Below, one piece after another: positions 9,001-17,150 of a stretch of DNA of 64,000 nt (positions are counted from its first letter, which is position 1; each line of letters starts with the position of its first letter). The stretch spans positions 62,001 through 126,000 of the forward strand of contig CAXSBZ010000004.1 in NCBI GenBank assembly GCA_964236465.1, written 5' to 3'. The DNA comes from Mucilaginibacter_A sp964236465 (GTDB taxonomy: Bacteria > Bacteroidota > Bacteroidia > Sphingobacteriales > Sphingobacteriaceae). A program made the position numbers and the translations under genes. Below the pieces are notes generated by a model. That model ran no database searches and was not told the origin of the DNA. It saw only the letters and a list, made by a program, of their open reading frames with translations.

Positions 9001-9741
9001 CGCATACGAACTGTAATAACCAAACTTATAATCCTCGGTATCGCCCGGCAAACCATACCATTCCCAGCGGTTTGGCATCACGTTGGTGTTGTAGCTCCAG
9101 CCGCAAACAATGCCGTAAGAATGATTAGAAACCAGCAACGAAGCCGCTTTGGAGGCCATTTTTGAGGCATCATTGTTAAAATCATAAGCAATTAAACCAC
9201 TGACCCCGAAGGACATACCTCTGGCCGGTGCATAAACACCTTTGGCAATCATCGTTCCGGCCACGTGCGTGCTATGATCGCTGATAATTGTATCGCCATC
9301 CAGCATCATCACATTTTTTCCTAGAAATTCCTGATGATTTGGGTAGATTTTCCCGCCATCCCAAATGCCTAATTTTCCGGCCATATTTGTACTCGATCCC
9401 GACAAAGCCAAACCCAGCGAACCGCCGCTGTATAATGCCGAAGTTTGCGTAGTTGCAGCAGCAATAATGTTGTTATCTGTTTGGAGGTAAACAGGGAAAC
9501 CTAAAGCATCCGTTCCCTGCAAAGAAATGATTTTAGCATCTTTCTCAACCCGGAAAACCGGCCAGCCTTTTTGCTTGGCCAATGCAAAAGCTTTGTTCCA
9601 GTTGGCTTCAAAATCAGTTTTTAAGCGGCTGGAAAAACTGATGAGTTCCAGCCGTTTGTCTTCCGGGGTTTGCTGACTGAAAACCGGAATTGATTTTATC
9701 AGGAGTAAAAACAGTATCAGGCGGGTAAAATTTTTAATCAT
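6010..9741 (-). CDS. Secreted subtilisin-like S8 protease with GEVED domain and T9SS sorting domain
   Basis: A 1243-residue exported serine protease. Signal peptide at residues 1-22 (ends SIPVFSQ). The catalytic triad is Asp128 (LGIWDGG), His159 (DHSTHVAGT) and Ser384 (SGTSMATPN), with the oxyanion Asn268 (VAAGNS). A GEVED-type domain follows around residues 590-740 (FIDWNADGDFDDAGEL), then a CARDB-like repeat and Ig-like modules. The last about 80 residues (LYPVPTNTVLNLSF through KKFIVVKS) form a type A C-terminal sorting domain, the signal for type IX secretion. It is thus a likely cargo of the machinery encoded elsewhere in this window. Copies of the dispersed word occur at 7686, 8171 and 9705 within it. 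Confidence 0.93.
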   Translation of the reverse strand: MIKNFTRLILFLLLIKSIPVFSQQTPEDKRLELISFSSRLKTDFEANWNKAFALAKQKGWPVFRVEKDAKIISLQGTDALGFPVYLQTDNNIIAAATTQTSALYSGGSLGLALSGSSTNMAGKLGIWDGGKIYPNHQEFLGKNVMMLDGDTIISDHSTHVAGTMIAKGVYAPARGMSFGVSGLIAYDFNNDASKMASKAASLLVSNHSYGIVCGWSYNTNVMPNRWEWYGLPGDTEDYKFGYYSSYAQSFDRIAYNAPYYLIVVAAGNSRGETGPAVGGNYYGFQSRTDQTFVNKGARPASISSNDGFDVMQAPALAKNVLAVGAVNPLPFGPVVASDVSIAYFSSLGPTDDGRIKPDICGDGMNVISAGTAAADAYVSMSGTSMATPNVSGSVFLLQEYYAQKNAGNFMRAATLKGLVCHTAFDAGKIGPDYTYGWGLLNSAKAAQVIMDNGVKSQISENTLAQGQTQTFNVIASGSGPLVATISWTDPAATPGTVGVVDDPTLKLVNDLDLRVNQANTVFMPYILDPAKPATAAITGDNTRDNIEQVYIANAVPGKSYTISINHKNTLTSGSQAYSLIVTGTGGKAYCVSAAASTADSKITGFQLSNINYTASSGCTSYTDNTNLTAVLEQGTTYPLNVSLGSCGGNFNKIAKVFIDWNADGDFDDAGELVATSAVINGNASFTTIISVPVSITPDTYSLMRIVATETADPTAVNACGTYAKGETQDYRVNFVKSTKDAGIVSIVNPNSIGNCSNATQQITVRLHNYGSAAISNVPVLVTISNPSGTTTTLNEVDTDTILPGREQDFTLNTTFNALAGNVYQITATSNLAGDPQSNNNQSTAAVTINPAPVLINLQAVNCANTNSYLLTGAGDGTVFWYANAADALPFAAGNSVNTAQAPLNNNFFAGLNDLTAKIGPATKNVFSAGGYNQFTPGIVMSTTVPVILQSARLYIGNSGTITFTATNTSGQTVSSVTLKVKATRSTPQTGAATDDPADMGQVYQLNLTLPAPGTYNINISYADNATIYRNNGGVTGYPFTIGSFFSVTGTNAATTPQAYYYYFYDLAVKSAGCAAVSRIAVPITKPQITVNATTLTSNFGNGNQWYLNNVLIQGAKSQSYQPKVSGTYRVEVTTSAGCISPSAEVNFTLPATESPLTDINLVLYPVPTNTVLNLSFELYEKGDLQLSVWNSIGQQVYQNVSSISVFGKYNSSINTSRMTAGNYILRIKVGAKSYSKKFIVVKS

Positions 9742-9816
9742 ACCAGGAATTTAAATAATTATCAAAAGCAGATAGCATATCATCAATCAAGCGTTTAAGA
9801 TACATAGATTTGATTG

Positions 9817-10257
9817 ATGAAAAATATTTTGTTGTTTATATTTTTGCCGATCTTGTGCATCAACCCAAAGCCTGTTCAGAAACTGAAGCAGGGTATTTGC
9901 GGAACCATTTTGTTGAAACAAGGAAACCAGATGCCCGGTCCCGGCCGTGTGCTTTCTGCCGGGCAGCCAGTAATCCGCGAAGTTTGGGTTTATCAACTAA
10001 CCAATATCAGCGAAGTAAAAACCAACGGTACTGTTTTTACCGGCATAAAAACAGCATGGGCTGGCAAAACCCGCAGCAATGCCAAAGGCTATTTTGAACT
10101 GGCTTTGCCCATCGGAAAATATTCTGTTTTTGTGCTGGAGCAAGAAGGGTTGTATGCCAATTATTTTGATGGCAAAGGAAGCATCAATCCGGTAGAAGTG
10201 CTGAAAGACAGCATCAGCCGTAAAGATATTTCCATCAGCAATAAAGCTGTTTTTTGA
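9817..10257 (+). CDS. Secreted carboxypeptidase-regulatory-like domain protein
   Basis: A 146-residue exported protein starting at the ATG at 9817 (a TTG one codon earlier is possible). A signal peptide is followed by a compact beta-sandwich-like domain with SNAKGYFELALPIGKYSVFVL, the pattern of transthyretin-like or carboxypeptidase regulatory domains that are common in Bacteroidota surface proteins. Function is unknown. It is divergent from the subtilase gene. The segment GTVFTGIKTAWAG is written by two inverted copies of the dispersed word (10029-10058). Confidence 0.7.
   Translation: MKNILLFIFLPILCINPKPVQKLKQGICGTILLKQGNQMPGPGRVLSAGQPVIREVWVYQLTNISEVKTNGTVFTGIKTAWAGKTRSNAKGYFELALPIGKYSVFVLEQEGLYANYFDGKGSINPVEVLKDSISRKDISISNKAVF
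10029..10058. repeat. Inverted pair of the ACAG-form word inside a coding region
   Basis: TACTGTTTTTACC at 10029-10041 and GCATAAAAACAGCAT at 10044-10058 are nearly back to back, forming an inverted repeat within an open reading frame (encoding TVFTGIKTA). Confidence 0.75.
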
Positions 10258-10293
10258 TTACTTTAGAATTTTTCAAACTCAATTTATACCCTT

Positions 10294-10749
10294 ATGACCC
10301 AACAAATCGAAAATATTAAAAACGTTAGAAAATATCTTTTAAACCTGATCGCCGACCTTGATCCGGATCAACTCAACAAAACACCAAACGGGTTTAGCAA
10401 CAACATCATCTGGAACCTGGCTCATCTTACGGCCACGCAGCAGCGGATTTGCTACCTTCGCTCCGGTTTAAAACCAGTTGTGCAGGATCGATACATTACA
10501 CCTTTTATCCCCGGTACCAAGCCGGAAGGTTTTATTGATTCCACAGAAATAGAAACTATCAAAAGCTTGTTCATTTCTACGATTGATGAATTAGAAAGCG
10601 ATTACAAAAAGAGCTTTTTTACCCCTTATGAGGAGGTAACCGTTCGCTACGGCGTTACGTTAACTAATGTGGATGATGCCATCAATTTTTTGCTTTATCA
10701 CGAAGGCTATCATGCGAGCATTATCACGGTGCTGAAAAAGTTTGTGTAA
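10294..10749 (+). CDS. DinB-family protein
   Basis: A 151-residue four-helix-bundle protein of the DinB/YfiT-like superfamily. The three metal-ligand histidines of this fold are visible: one in WNLAHLTATQQR and two in YHEGYHASII. Members include thiol-dependent transferases, but most, including this one, have no assigned reaction. The gene stands alone between a secreted protein gene and the ECF sigma factor operon. Confidence 0.85.
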   Translation: MTQQIENIKNVRKYLLNLIADLDPDQLNKTPNGFSNNIIWNLAHLTATQQRICYLRSGLKPVVQDRYITPFIPGTKPEGFIDSTEIETIKSLFISTIDELESDYKKSFFTPYEEVTVRYGVTLTNVDDAINFLLYHEGYHASIITVLKKFV

Positions 10750-10880
10750 AATAAATAACATCTCTTGTAGCGTTTCCCCAAACTGCTTCGTAAGGTTAAT
10801 AAATCAACATCGATAAATACGTTTTTCGATGTTGATTGTAACTTACAAATATAATTCCGGCTGGAATGACAAACTAATAC

Positions 10881-11429
10881 ATGCGGAAATACCCGGACAT
10901 TACCGAACAGGAGCTTATCCGGCAATGTAAACACGGCGATTTAAAGTACCAGGAATTACTGTACAAGCAGTTTTACGGCTACGCTTTGGGCATTGGTTTG
11001 CGGTATTCTGCCAATCGGGATGATGCTTTGGAAGTGGTAAACGATGCTTTTATAAAAGTATTTAAAACGATTGGAAGTTTTGACAATCAGCTTCTGTTTA
11101 AACCCTGGCTGCGAAAAGTGATTGTGCATACGGCTATTGATCAGCATCGGAAAAATAAAAGATATTTGGTTGAAGCCGATTTGGATGAGGCCACTACTAT
11201 TTCTACACCTGCAATTGCAATTAATCAGCTTAATGTAAAAGATATTTTACTGATGCTGAACCGATTACCGGAAATGAACAAACTGGTTTTTAATTTATAC
11301 GAAATGGATGGATACAACCACGAAGAGATTTCAAAAATGTTAAAAATTGCCGAAAGTTCATCCCGCGTGTATTTGAGCCGGGCAAAAGAAAAATTACGAA
11401 AACTGATTCTTTTGCATGAAGAAAATTGA
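10881..11429 (+). CDS. ECF-type RNA polymerase sigma factor
   Basis: A 182-residue sigma-70 family factor of the extracytoplasmic function group. Region 2 is visible around residues 25-90 (LGIGLRYSANRDDALEVVNDAFIKVF, the -10 recognition and core binding part) and region 4 around 125-180 (LPEMNKLVFNLYEMDGYNHEEISKML, a helix-turn-helix for the -35 element). No region 3 is present. It begins a cluster with a membrane protein gene that starts 2 bp after its stop codon. That neighbour has a short cytoplasmic N-terminus and one membrane helix, so it may be the cognate anti-sigma factor. Confidence 0.92.
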   Translation: MRKYPDITEQELIRQCKHGDLKYQELLYKQFYGYALGIGLRYSANRDDALEVVNDAFIKVFKTIGSFDNQLLFKPWLRKVIVHTAIDQHRKNKRYLVEADLDEATTISTPAIAINQLNVKDILLMLNRLPEMNKLVFNLYEMDGYNHEEISKMLKIAESSSRVYLSRAKEKLRKLILLHEEN

Positions 11430-11431
11430 CA

Positions 11432-12691
11432 ATGGAAAATGAGAATTTTGATGAAGAGTTGAAAAACCGCATCAAACATATTTTTGAGGATTATGATGAT
11501 GGCCGCGCAAACGAAGGCTGGAACTTGCTGCGCGAAAAATATCCTCAGAAAAAACGCCGTGATTACTTTTTCTGGTGGATGGTTTCTGCTGCTGCTTTAT
11601 TTTTAATGGCTTTGATAATTGGGTTTTATCAATTTGAAACTTACCAGGTAAAATCTGCAAAAAAGATTAACCAACCCAAATCTGATACCGAAACACAAGC
11701 TAAAACTGATTCATCTTTTGAAAAGTCTATTGCTAAAATTAATTCTTTTGATGTAAAACATACCAAAAAAGTAGTGCTAAAAACAGCATCCAATTTTGCT
11801 TTCAAACAAAAATCAATTCAACAGAAAGTGCTAATTATTAAGTCAGATCAAACTAAAACTACTCAAACAAACAAATATCGTAATACTGTTTTTACCAATA
11901 CAAAATTGGTCTCGGCTGATAGTATAAATCATCCAACACAAGTTACCGATTTTACACAGGTTGATTCTTTGCAAGTGAAAAAAATACAACCAATTATTCA
12001 AACACAAAATCCAAGTATAAAACCGGCTTCCAAAAAAGAACCGATAAAAACAGCATCCATTAAAAAGCCTTTACCAAAAACATCCAAGTTTAGCTGGAGT
12101 ATTTATGCAGGACCACATGTTAGCTTGGCAACCGGAAGCAACAATCAATTAGGTTTTGGGGCCGGCATTTCAATTGATTTACAAATAAGTAAAAAATTGA
12201 AATTGTCTTCTGGTTTGGGTTTAATCCGAAACAAACTTTACTATCAAAATAATTTTTCTAATAATAGCTTACTTGCTGCAAATCCATTAGCAAATTCATC
12301 ACAAGTTGTTATCAGCAATACAACTTTAAATAGTTTAAATGCCAATTTCCTACAATTAGATGTTCCAATTAATTTGATTTACAACATTTTACCTGGTAAA
12401 AACAGCATTTCTGTTTTGACCGGTTTAAGCTCCGGAGCATTTGCCAAAGAAAGTTATCAATATAATTATGCAAAGACAGCAAATGATTTGCAAAGTTCTA
12501 AAAGCTTTCAAAGTTTTTATTTGGTAAAAACTTTAAATGTTGCGGCACAATTTGGATTGCCTTTTAAAAAATACAGTTTACAAGTAGAACCATTTATAAA
12601 AGTTCCGCTTGGATATATGTCTTCTCAGCAGTTAAAATTTGGAGCGGCTGGTATTAATTTAAAATTTAACTTTCAACCTTTAAAAAAATGA
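11432..12691 (+). CDS. Membrane protein with anti-sigma-like N-terminus and beta-barrel-like C-terminus
   Basis: From the ATG at 11432 the protein has 419 residues (a TTG at 11426 would add two). Residues 1-45 are charged and cytoplasmic-like, 46-67 form one membrane helix (FFWWMVSAAALFLMALIIGF), about 70-215 are a Lys/Thr/Gln-rich linker, and about 220-419 look like an outer-membrane beta-barrel of the PorT-like kind (WSIYAGPHVSLATG ... LKFNF). It directly follows the ECF sigma gene, so it is probably an anti-sigma or signal-relay protein. The linker is lower in G+C than the flanking genes and carries three ACAG-form words (11778, 12043, 12397). Confidence 0.7.
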   Translation: MENENFDEELKNRIKHIFEDYDDGRANEGWNLLREKYPQKKRRDYFFWWMVSAAALFLMALIIGFYQFETYQVKSAKKINQPKSDTETQAKTDSSFEKSIAKINSFDVKHTKKVVLKTASNFAFKQKSIQQKVLIIKSDQTKTTQTNKYRNTVFTNTKLVSADSINHPTQVTDFTQVDSLQVKKIQPIIQTQNPSIKPASKKEPIKTASIKKPLPKTSKFSWSIYAGPHVSLATGSNNQLGFGAGISIDLQISKKLKLSSGLGLIRNKLYYQNNFSNNSLLAANPLANSSQVVISNTTLNSLNANFLQLDVPINLIYNILPGKNSISVLTGLSSGAFAKESYQYNYAKTANDLQSSKSFQSFYLVKTLNVAAQFGLPFKKYSLQVEPFIKVPLGYMSSQQLKFGAAGINLKFNFQPLKK

Positions 12692-13032
12692 AGAATTTAT
12701 TATTTGCAATGCTATTATTGTGCTTATTTTGCACTTGTAAAAAAGATCCTTATGCTAATTTATGCGGAGGAAAAGATCCAATCAACAGTCTGCCTTGGTT
12801 AAAAGCTAAGATTGATACTTTGCAAAAGTTTAGTAGTAGCAATCCCATCATATATAGATTCAGCTACCAAAATGTTACTTACTTTTACCAAAGTTCAACC
12901 TGCACTAATTGTAATTGGAATCCTGTGTTTTATAATTGTGATGGAAATATAGCACATACTACTCAAGAACAATCAGCTGACTTTATGAACGCTTTATATT
13001 CAAATAAAGAAATTATTTGGAGAGCTAATTAA
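12688..13032 (+). CDS. Small Cys-rich lipoprotein, tandem paralogue 1
   Basis: A 114-residue protein with an N-terminal hydrophobic stretch ending in CLFCTCKKD, so probably a lipoprotein. The start overlaps the previous stop by 4 bp, showing translational coupling to the sigma/anti-sigma-like genes. The first half (DPYANLCGGKDPIN) is nearly identical to the next gene, while the rest diverges. Four further Cys residues (CTNC, NCDG) suggest disulphides. No named family recognised. Confidence 0.7.
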   Translation: MKNLLFAMLLLCLFCTCKKDPYANLCGGKDPINSLPWLKAKIDTLQKFSSSNPIIYRFSYQNVTYFYQSSTCTNCNWNPVFYNCDGNIAHTTQEQSADFMNALYSNKEIIWRAN

Positions 13033-13056
13033 TTGATAACAAATACTTTATACCAA

Positions 13057-13422
13057 ATGAAAAAGCTGCTATTTATATTCCTTTTGATTTGCTTGTTTTG
13101 CACTTGTAAAAAAGATTCTTATGCTAATTTATGCGGAGGAAAAGATCCAATTAAGAATTTATCATGGCTAAAGCCAAGGATTGATGAATATCAGAAAAAC
13201 AACGATCAGCGAAGCGGTCTAATCCGTGTTGTTCGTGGAGAATACAAAGGACAAACACTTTATTTTTTTGTTTTAGGATGTTGTGCTGCCTGTAGTTGCA
13301 ATTCTGCAGGTTGTGTATATGATTGTGAAGGAAATACTATTAATTTTACAAGTAATCAATTTATTGAAATTCTTTACGATTCCTCATTTTCGCAAAATGA
13401 CCAAGTTATTTGGAATAAATAA
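13057..13422 (+). CDS. Small Cys-rich lipoprotein, tandem paralogue 2
   Basis: The best start is the ATG at 13057 (121 residues); an in-frame TTG at 13033 lies immediately after the previous stop. The N-terminus repeats that of its neighbour (CLFCTCKKDSYANLCGGKDP), and the middle contains a dense Cys cluster (GCCAACSCNSAGCVYDC). It arose by tandem duplication and then diverged. Probably exported and lipid-anchored; function unknown. Confidence 0.7.
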   Translation: MKKLLFIFLLICLFCTCKKDSYANLCGGKDPIKNLSWLKPRIDEYQKNNDQRSGLIRVVRGEYKGQTLYFFVLGCCAACSCNSAGCVYDCEGNTINFTSNQFIEILYDSSFSQNDQVIWNK

Positions 13423-13476
13423 TACTTTCTGTAGCAAAAGTTTCCTTTCCTGCGTAATGTAAATAAAACAAAGACA

Positions 13477-13944
13477 ATGAAAAGATTAGTAGTAGTTTAC
13501 ATAGCATTTAGTATATTATTTATTGCCGGATGTAAAAAGCAGCAAGTTGATACATTCTTTATAACTACGAAGAAAAATAACATCAATTACAGTTTTTTTC
13601 CAGCACCAACTTATACAGATAAAGACAGCCTTGATATATTTGGTTCTGGCCCGGAAGAATCATTATATATCAGGATTAAATTTAATGGTTTGGGAAAATA
13701 CATATTAAAAGAAAAGCAAGCCAGATATAATAATACAATTGGTTCTGATGTTGCTATAAGTAATTATATCCTTGACCCTACAATTGAAAGCACTTTTATA
13801 ATAACCGGTTACAATTCATCTGGGAACATTATTACAGGTACATTCAACATCTTTATGATTAGAACTTATGGTAATCCTGAAACTGCTTATCCCAAAAATC
13901 TCAATTTTTCAAATGGAAAATTCAGATTACATCTAACTCAATAA
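13477..13944 (+). CDS. Small lipoprotein of unknown function
   Basis: A 155-residue protein with a lipoprotein signal (Cys19 in LFIAGCKKQ). The rest is predicted beta-rich (SLDIFGSGPEESLYIRIKF, NITGTFNIFMIRTYG), similar in layout to DUF-type Bacteroidota lipoproteins with a single sandwich domain. It is the last gene of the sigma-factor cluster by position, 54 bp after the previous gene, and the region is A+T-rich and free of the dispersed word. Confidence 0.6.
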   Translation: MKRLVVVYIAFSILFIAGCKKQQVDTFFITTKKNNINYSFFPAPTYTDKDSLDIFGSGPEESLYIRIKFNGLGKYILKEKQARYNNTIGSDVAISNYILDPTIESTFIITGYNSSGNIITGTFNIFMIRTYGNPETAYPKNLNFSNGKFRLHLTQ

Positions 13945-13973
13945 ACAAGGATACTTAAAGAAGCTTTTGTTTT

Positions 13974-15635
13974 TCACGATAAATACTTGCCAACAATCGG
14001 CATCCTTCTGCCCATCCCAAAAGCTTTGGCCGAAACCCGCAAAATTGGTGGTGTTTGATAGCGTTTATGTTCGGAAATATTGACCAAACGGATCACTTTT
14101 CGTACCACAGCTTCTTCAAAACCTGCGGCAATGATGGCTGCGGAGGATTTGTGCTGTTCAATATATTCTTTTAAAATTTCATCCAGAACATCATAATCCG
14201 GCAGCGAATCAGAATCTTTTTGCCCAGGCCGAAGTTCTGCCGATGGCGGTTTTGCAATTGAATTTTGCGGGATGATTTCATGTTCCCGATTGATATGGGT
14301 GGACAATTCATAAACCTGCGTTTTGTACACATCGCCCAAAACAGAAATTCCGCCGCACATATCGCCGTAAAGCGTTCCGTAGCCAACTGCAGCTTCGCTT
14401 TTGTTGGATGTGTTGAGCAAAATATAGCCAAACTTGTTGCACATTGCCATCAAAACTACGGCGCGGCTGCGCGATTGGATATTTTCTTCTGCAATGTTGA
14501 AGGGCAAGCCGGCAAACTGTGGTTCCAAAGCGGTTTCAAAAGCTTGCGTAATATTTTTTATTGCAACTGTTTGGCTCATGCAACCTAAGTTTCTAACCAG
14601 ATCTTCGGCGTCTTTAATCGAATGATCGGATGAAAAAGCGGACGGCAGCAAAACCGCCATCACGTTTGCTGCACCCAAAGCTTCACAAGCCAAAACACAA
14701 ACCAAAGCGGAATCAATACCTCCGGAAAGCCCCAATGTTGCTTTGCTAAAACCTGATTTTTTGAAATAATCCCGAATACCTAAAATTAAAGCCTGATGGA
14801 TTTGCTCGATCTTTCCCATGCGAGAAACATTCGGCGTCAACGGTTTTTCAGCCTGGATCGATACTTCTTTTATGCCTGTTTTTTCGATGTTGTAATACGC
14901 CAGCTGCTCTTTAAAATAATCCAGCTCATCTACAAGTTTTCCGTTGGCATCGTAAACCATCGATCCACCATCAAAAATAAGTTCGGTTTGCGCGCCAACT
15001 TGGTTGACGTACAAAAGTGGCAAAGCATATTTTTTAGCATTATAACTCAGCACTTCCATCCGTTCCTGATCGTGATTAACGGCAAAAGGCGATGCCGCAA
15101 TATTGATCATCAAATCGGGTTTTTGCCCGATCAGCACATCCATCGGAAAAGTTCGGTACAGGGGATTATCAATATTATTCCACAAGTCCTCGCAAATAGT
15201 CAGCGCAATCCGTTGTCCTTTAAAATCGATACAAGTAAATTCATTGCCCGGCTCAAAATAGCGGTACTCATCAAACACATCGTAATTAGGCAGCAACGCT
15301 TTGTGCACTACTGTTTTTACCGCACCATTTTCAATGAAATAAGCCGAATTATACAGATCTTTTCCTTCGGGAGAAGCATTGATGGTGGGCAAACCGATGA
15401 TGCAGGCAATGTTTTGGCAAGCTGCAGCAATCTGTTTGGCAGAAGTTTCACATAAAGCAATAAACTCTTCAAATTCTAAAAAATCCCGCGCTGGATAACC
15501 GCTGATGCACAGTTCTGCAAAAACCACCAAATCAGCACCATTTTGCTGTGCTTCTTTTATGGCAGAAATTATTTTTTTGGTATTGGCTTCAAAATTACCG
15601 ATGTGGTAATTCAGCTGTGCTAAGGCAATTTTCAT
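13974..15635 (-). CDS. nadE: Glutamine-dependent NAD+ synthetase
   Basis: The enzyme makes NAD+ from nicotinic acid adenine dinucleotide, ATP and ammonia drawn from glutamine. The start was set to the ATG at 15635 (MKIALAQLNYHIG), nine codons inside the longest frame, giving 553 residues. The N-terminal half is a nitrilase-type glutaminase with the catalytic Glu (FAELCISGYP), Lys (HKALLPNYDVFDE) and Cys (TICEDLWNN). The C-terminal half is the synthetase with the PP-loop GLSGGIDSALV. It is divergent from gldB, a neighbourhood also seen in Flavobacterium johnsoniae. Words of the dispersed family are at 14861, 15309 and 15549. Confidence 0.95.
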   Translation of the reverse strand: MKIALAQLNYHIGNFEANTKKIISAIKEAQQNGADLVVFAELCISGYPARDFLEFEEFIALCETSAKQIAAACQNIACIIGLPTINASPEGKDLYNSAYFIENGAVKTVVHKALLPNYDVFDEYRYFEPGNEFTCIDFKGQRIALTICEDLWNNIDNPLYRTFPMDVLIGQKPDLMINIAASPFAVNHDQERMEVLSYNAKKYALPLLYVNQVGAQTELIFDGGSMVYDANGKLVDELDYFKEQLAYYNIEKTGIKEVSIQAEKPLTPNVSRMGKIEQIHQALILGIRDYFKKSGFSKATLGLSGGIDSALVCVLACEALGAANVMAVLLPSAFSSDHSIKDAEDLVRNLGCMSQTVAIKNITQAFETALEPQFAGLPFNIAEENIQSRSRAVVLMAMCNKFGYILLNTSNKSEAAVGYGTLYGDMCGGISVLGDVYKTQVYELSTHINREHEIIPQNSIAKPPSAELRPGQKDSDSLPDYDVLDEILKEYIEQHKSSAAIIAAGFEEAVVRKVIRLVNISEHKRYQTPPILRVSAKAFGMGRRMPIVGKYLS

Positions 15636-15702
15636 AAGGTAAAAATGTATCTGCAACGGCAAATAATCCGTTATACAGCTAAAAATCCTATTTTCGTTGG
15701 CT

Positions 15703-16749
15703 ATGAACCAAACCGTTTCTCAAATTCTGAAAAAACAAAGCTATCTATTTTTTCTGATTTGTGTTTTGCTCCCATCTTGCAAAAGGAAAGATAAAATTGA
15801 TGTAAGCGGCATCAACCTCAACGTAAAAATTGAACGTTTTGATCATGATTTTGACGGATTGAAAACCGGTAATTATCCATCAAAAATCGCAAAATTACAA
15901 CAACATTACGGCACTTTTTATGCTGATTTTGTGGAGCGGATTTTGAACGCAGGTTCGGTAAATGACACGGCTTATTTTGCCAATCTACGCCGGGTTTTTG
16001 CAGCAAAATCTTACGGGGATTTGAAACATGAAGTGGATTCTGTTTACCCGAATCTGGACAAGCAGGAAGCTGAACTGACTGATGCTTTCAAACACATCAA
16101 ATATTATTATCCGCAGGTCAAACTGCCACATGTTTATGCTTATTTTTCTGGTTTTCAGGCACAAACATCTATCGGAAATCATTATTTTGGCATTGGTTTG
16201 GATTTATTTTTGGGGAAAGATTCTAAATTTTATCCGGCTTTGATTGAAACTTTTCCGCATTATATTTCGCGTCGTTTTACGCCTGATAATATGGTTCCGA
16301 GAGTGATTGAAAGTTTGGCTCGGGAAGATATGTTTGAAGAGCAGGATGCAGACGATAAATCACTGCTTTCGAGAATGATTTATAATGGTAAAATCATGTA
16401 TTTTATGGATCAAATTCAGCCTGATGTAGCCGATTCTATAAAGATCGGTTATACCACTGAGCAGCTGAAGTGGTGCAAAGAGAATGAACCAAATATCTGG
16501 GGTTATTTTTTAGAAGATAACCTTTTGTATGAAACGGATTACCAGAAAATCCAGAAATATTTAACAGAAGCACCTTTTACGCCGGGTTTGGGCGATCATA
16601 ATAATTCGGCACCAAAACTGGCGGTGTGGACGGGCTGGCAGATTGTGAAATTGTATATGGAAAAAAACCCAAAAGTTTCTCTGCCACAATTAATGGCAGA
16701 TTACGATGAACAGAAAATCCTGAGCCAATCGCATTACCGGCCAAAGTAG
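15703..16749 (+). CDS. gldB: Gliding motility lipoprotein GldB
   Basis: The ATG at 15703 gives 348 residues; a TTG two codons earlier is less likely. The lipobox is LLPSC (Cys26). The body matches GldB of gliding Bacteroidota: INLNVKIERFDHDF near the N-terminus, GNHYFGIGLDLFLGKDS and the segment PHYISRRFTPDNMVPRVIESLAREDMF. GldB is needed for gliding motility and, with other Gld proteins, for function of the type IX secretion system. gldC, its usual partner, is not adjacent here. The position next to nadE supports the call. Confidence 0.88.
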   Translation: MNQTVSQILKKQSYLFFLICVLLPSCKRKDKIDVSGINLNVKIERFDHDFDGLKTGNYPSKIAKLQQHYGTFYADFVERILNAGSVNDTAYFANLRRVFAAKSYGDLKHEVDSVYPNLDKQEAELTDAFKHIKYYYPQVKLPHVYAYFSGFQAQTSIGNHYFGIGLDLFLGKDSKFYPALIETFPHYISRRFTPDNMVPRVIESLAREDMFEEQDADDKSLLSRMIYNGKIMYFMDQIQPDVADSIKIGYTTEQLKWCKENEPNIWGYFLEDNLLYETDYQKIQKYLTEAPFTPGLGDHNNSAPKLAVWTGWQIVKLYMEKNPKVSLPQLMADYDEQKILSQSHYRPK

Positions 16750-16750
16750 C

Positions 16751-16779
16751 TGCTATTTTTATGCCGATAAAAGAAGCAT
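16751..16779. terminator. Imperfect inverted pair of the dispersed word
   Basis: TGCTATTTTTAT (16751-16762), GCC, then GATAAAAGAAGCAT (16766-16779). Arms match at 10 of 12 positions. It lies between gldB and the convergent small membrane protein gene, so it may terminate both. Confidence 0.6.
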
Positions 16780-16968
16780 TTACTTTAATATCGTAAAAAC
16801 ACCTTTTAAGGCAATGATGATACCAATCACCAAAAAAACGTTGGAAACAGAAGTAAAGAAAAAGCTATCACCTAAAAAACGAAAAAATACACCTACCATG
16901 CCAACTAAAATAGCAATAGTTATAATTATATAATTTCTGGTATCGTTTGCGGTAGTTGATTTATTCAT
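16780..16968 (-). CDS. Small two-helix membrane protein
   Basis: A 62-residue protein with two predicted membrane helices (IIITIAILVGMVGVFFRFL and VFLVIGIIIALKGVFTIL) and a short polar N-terminus. Small proteins of this layout are common in Bacteroidota next to conserved operons, but I recognise no family. It lies downstream of the ATP synthase operon in the same direction, separated by 180 bp that include a terminator. Confidence 0.6.
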   Translation of the reverse strand: MNKSTTANDTRNYIIITIAILVGMVGVFFRFLGDSFFFTSVSNVFLVIGIIIALKGVFTILK

Positions 16969-17081
16969 TATTGATTGCTTTATTAGATTTTCAAAAATAA
17001 GAATGTTTGCCGAAAGCTAAAAGTGTAATCCTATTTTTCTAAAAATTTTAATTTGATATTTATCACACCAAAAAAATAGCC

Positions 17082-17095
17082 GATAAAAGAAGCAT
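17082..17095 (+). repeat. Dispersed repeat word, single copy
   Basis: Exact GATAAAAGAAGCAT, just downstream (in transcription) of the ATP synthase terminator. Confidence 0.8.
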
Positions 17096-17097
17096 CT

Positions 17098-17130
17098 ACA
17101 AAAAAACCCAGTATTTAACCAGGTTTTTAA
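17098..17130 (-). terminator. Terminator of the ATP synthase operon
   Basis: On the minus strand AAAAACC and GGTTTTT flank a 13-base loop, followed by a run of T. It lies 20 bp after the atpG stop codon. Confidence 0.7.
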
Positions 17131-17150
17131 AAATATTTAAAGACAAAGAT

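Noticed and set aside
14796..15455. 219-residue frame on plus strand
   Set aside because: Antisense to nadE; no recognisable features.
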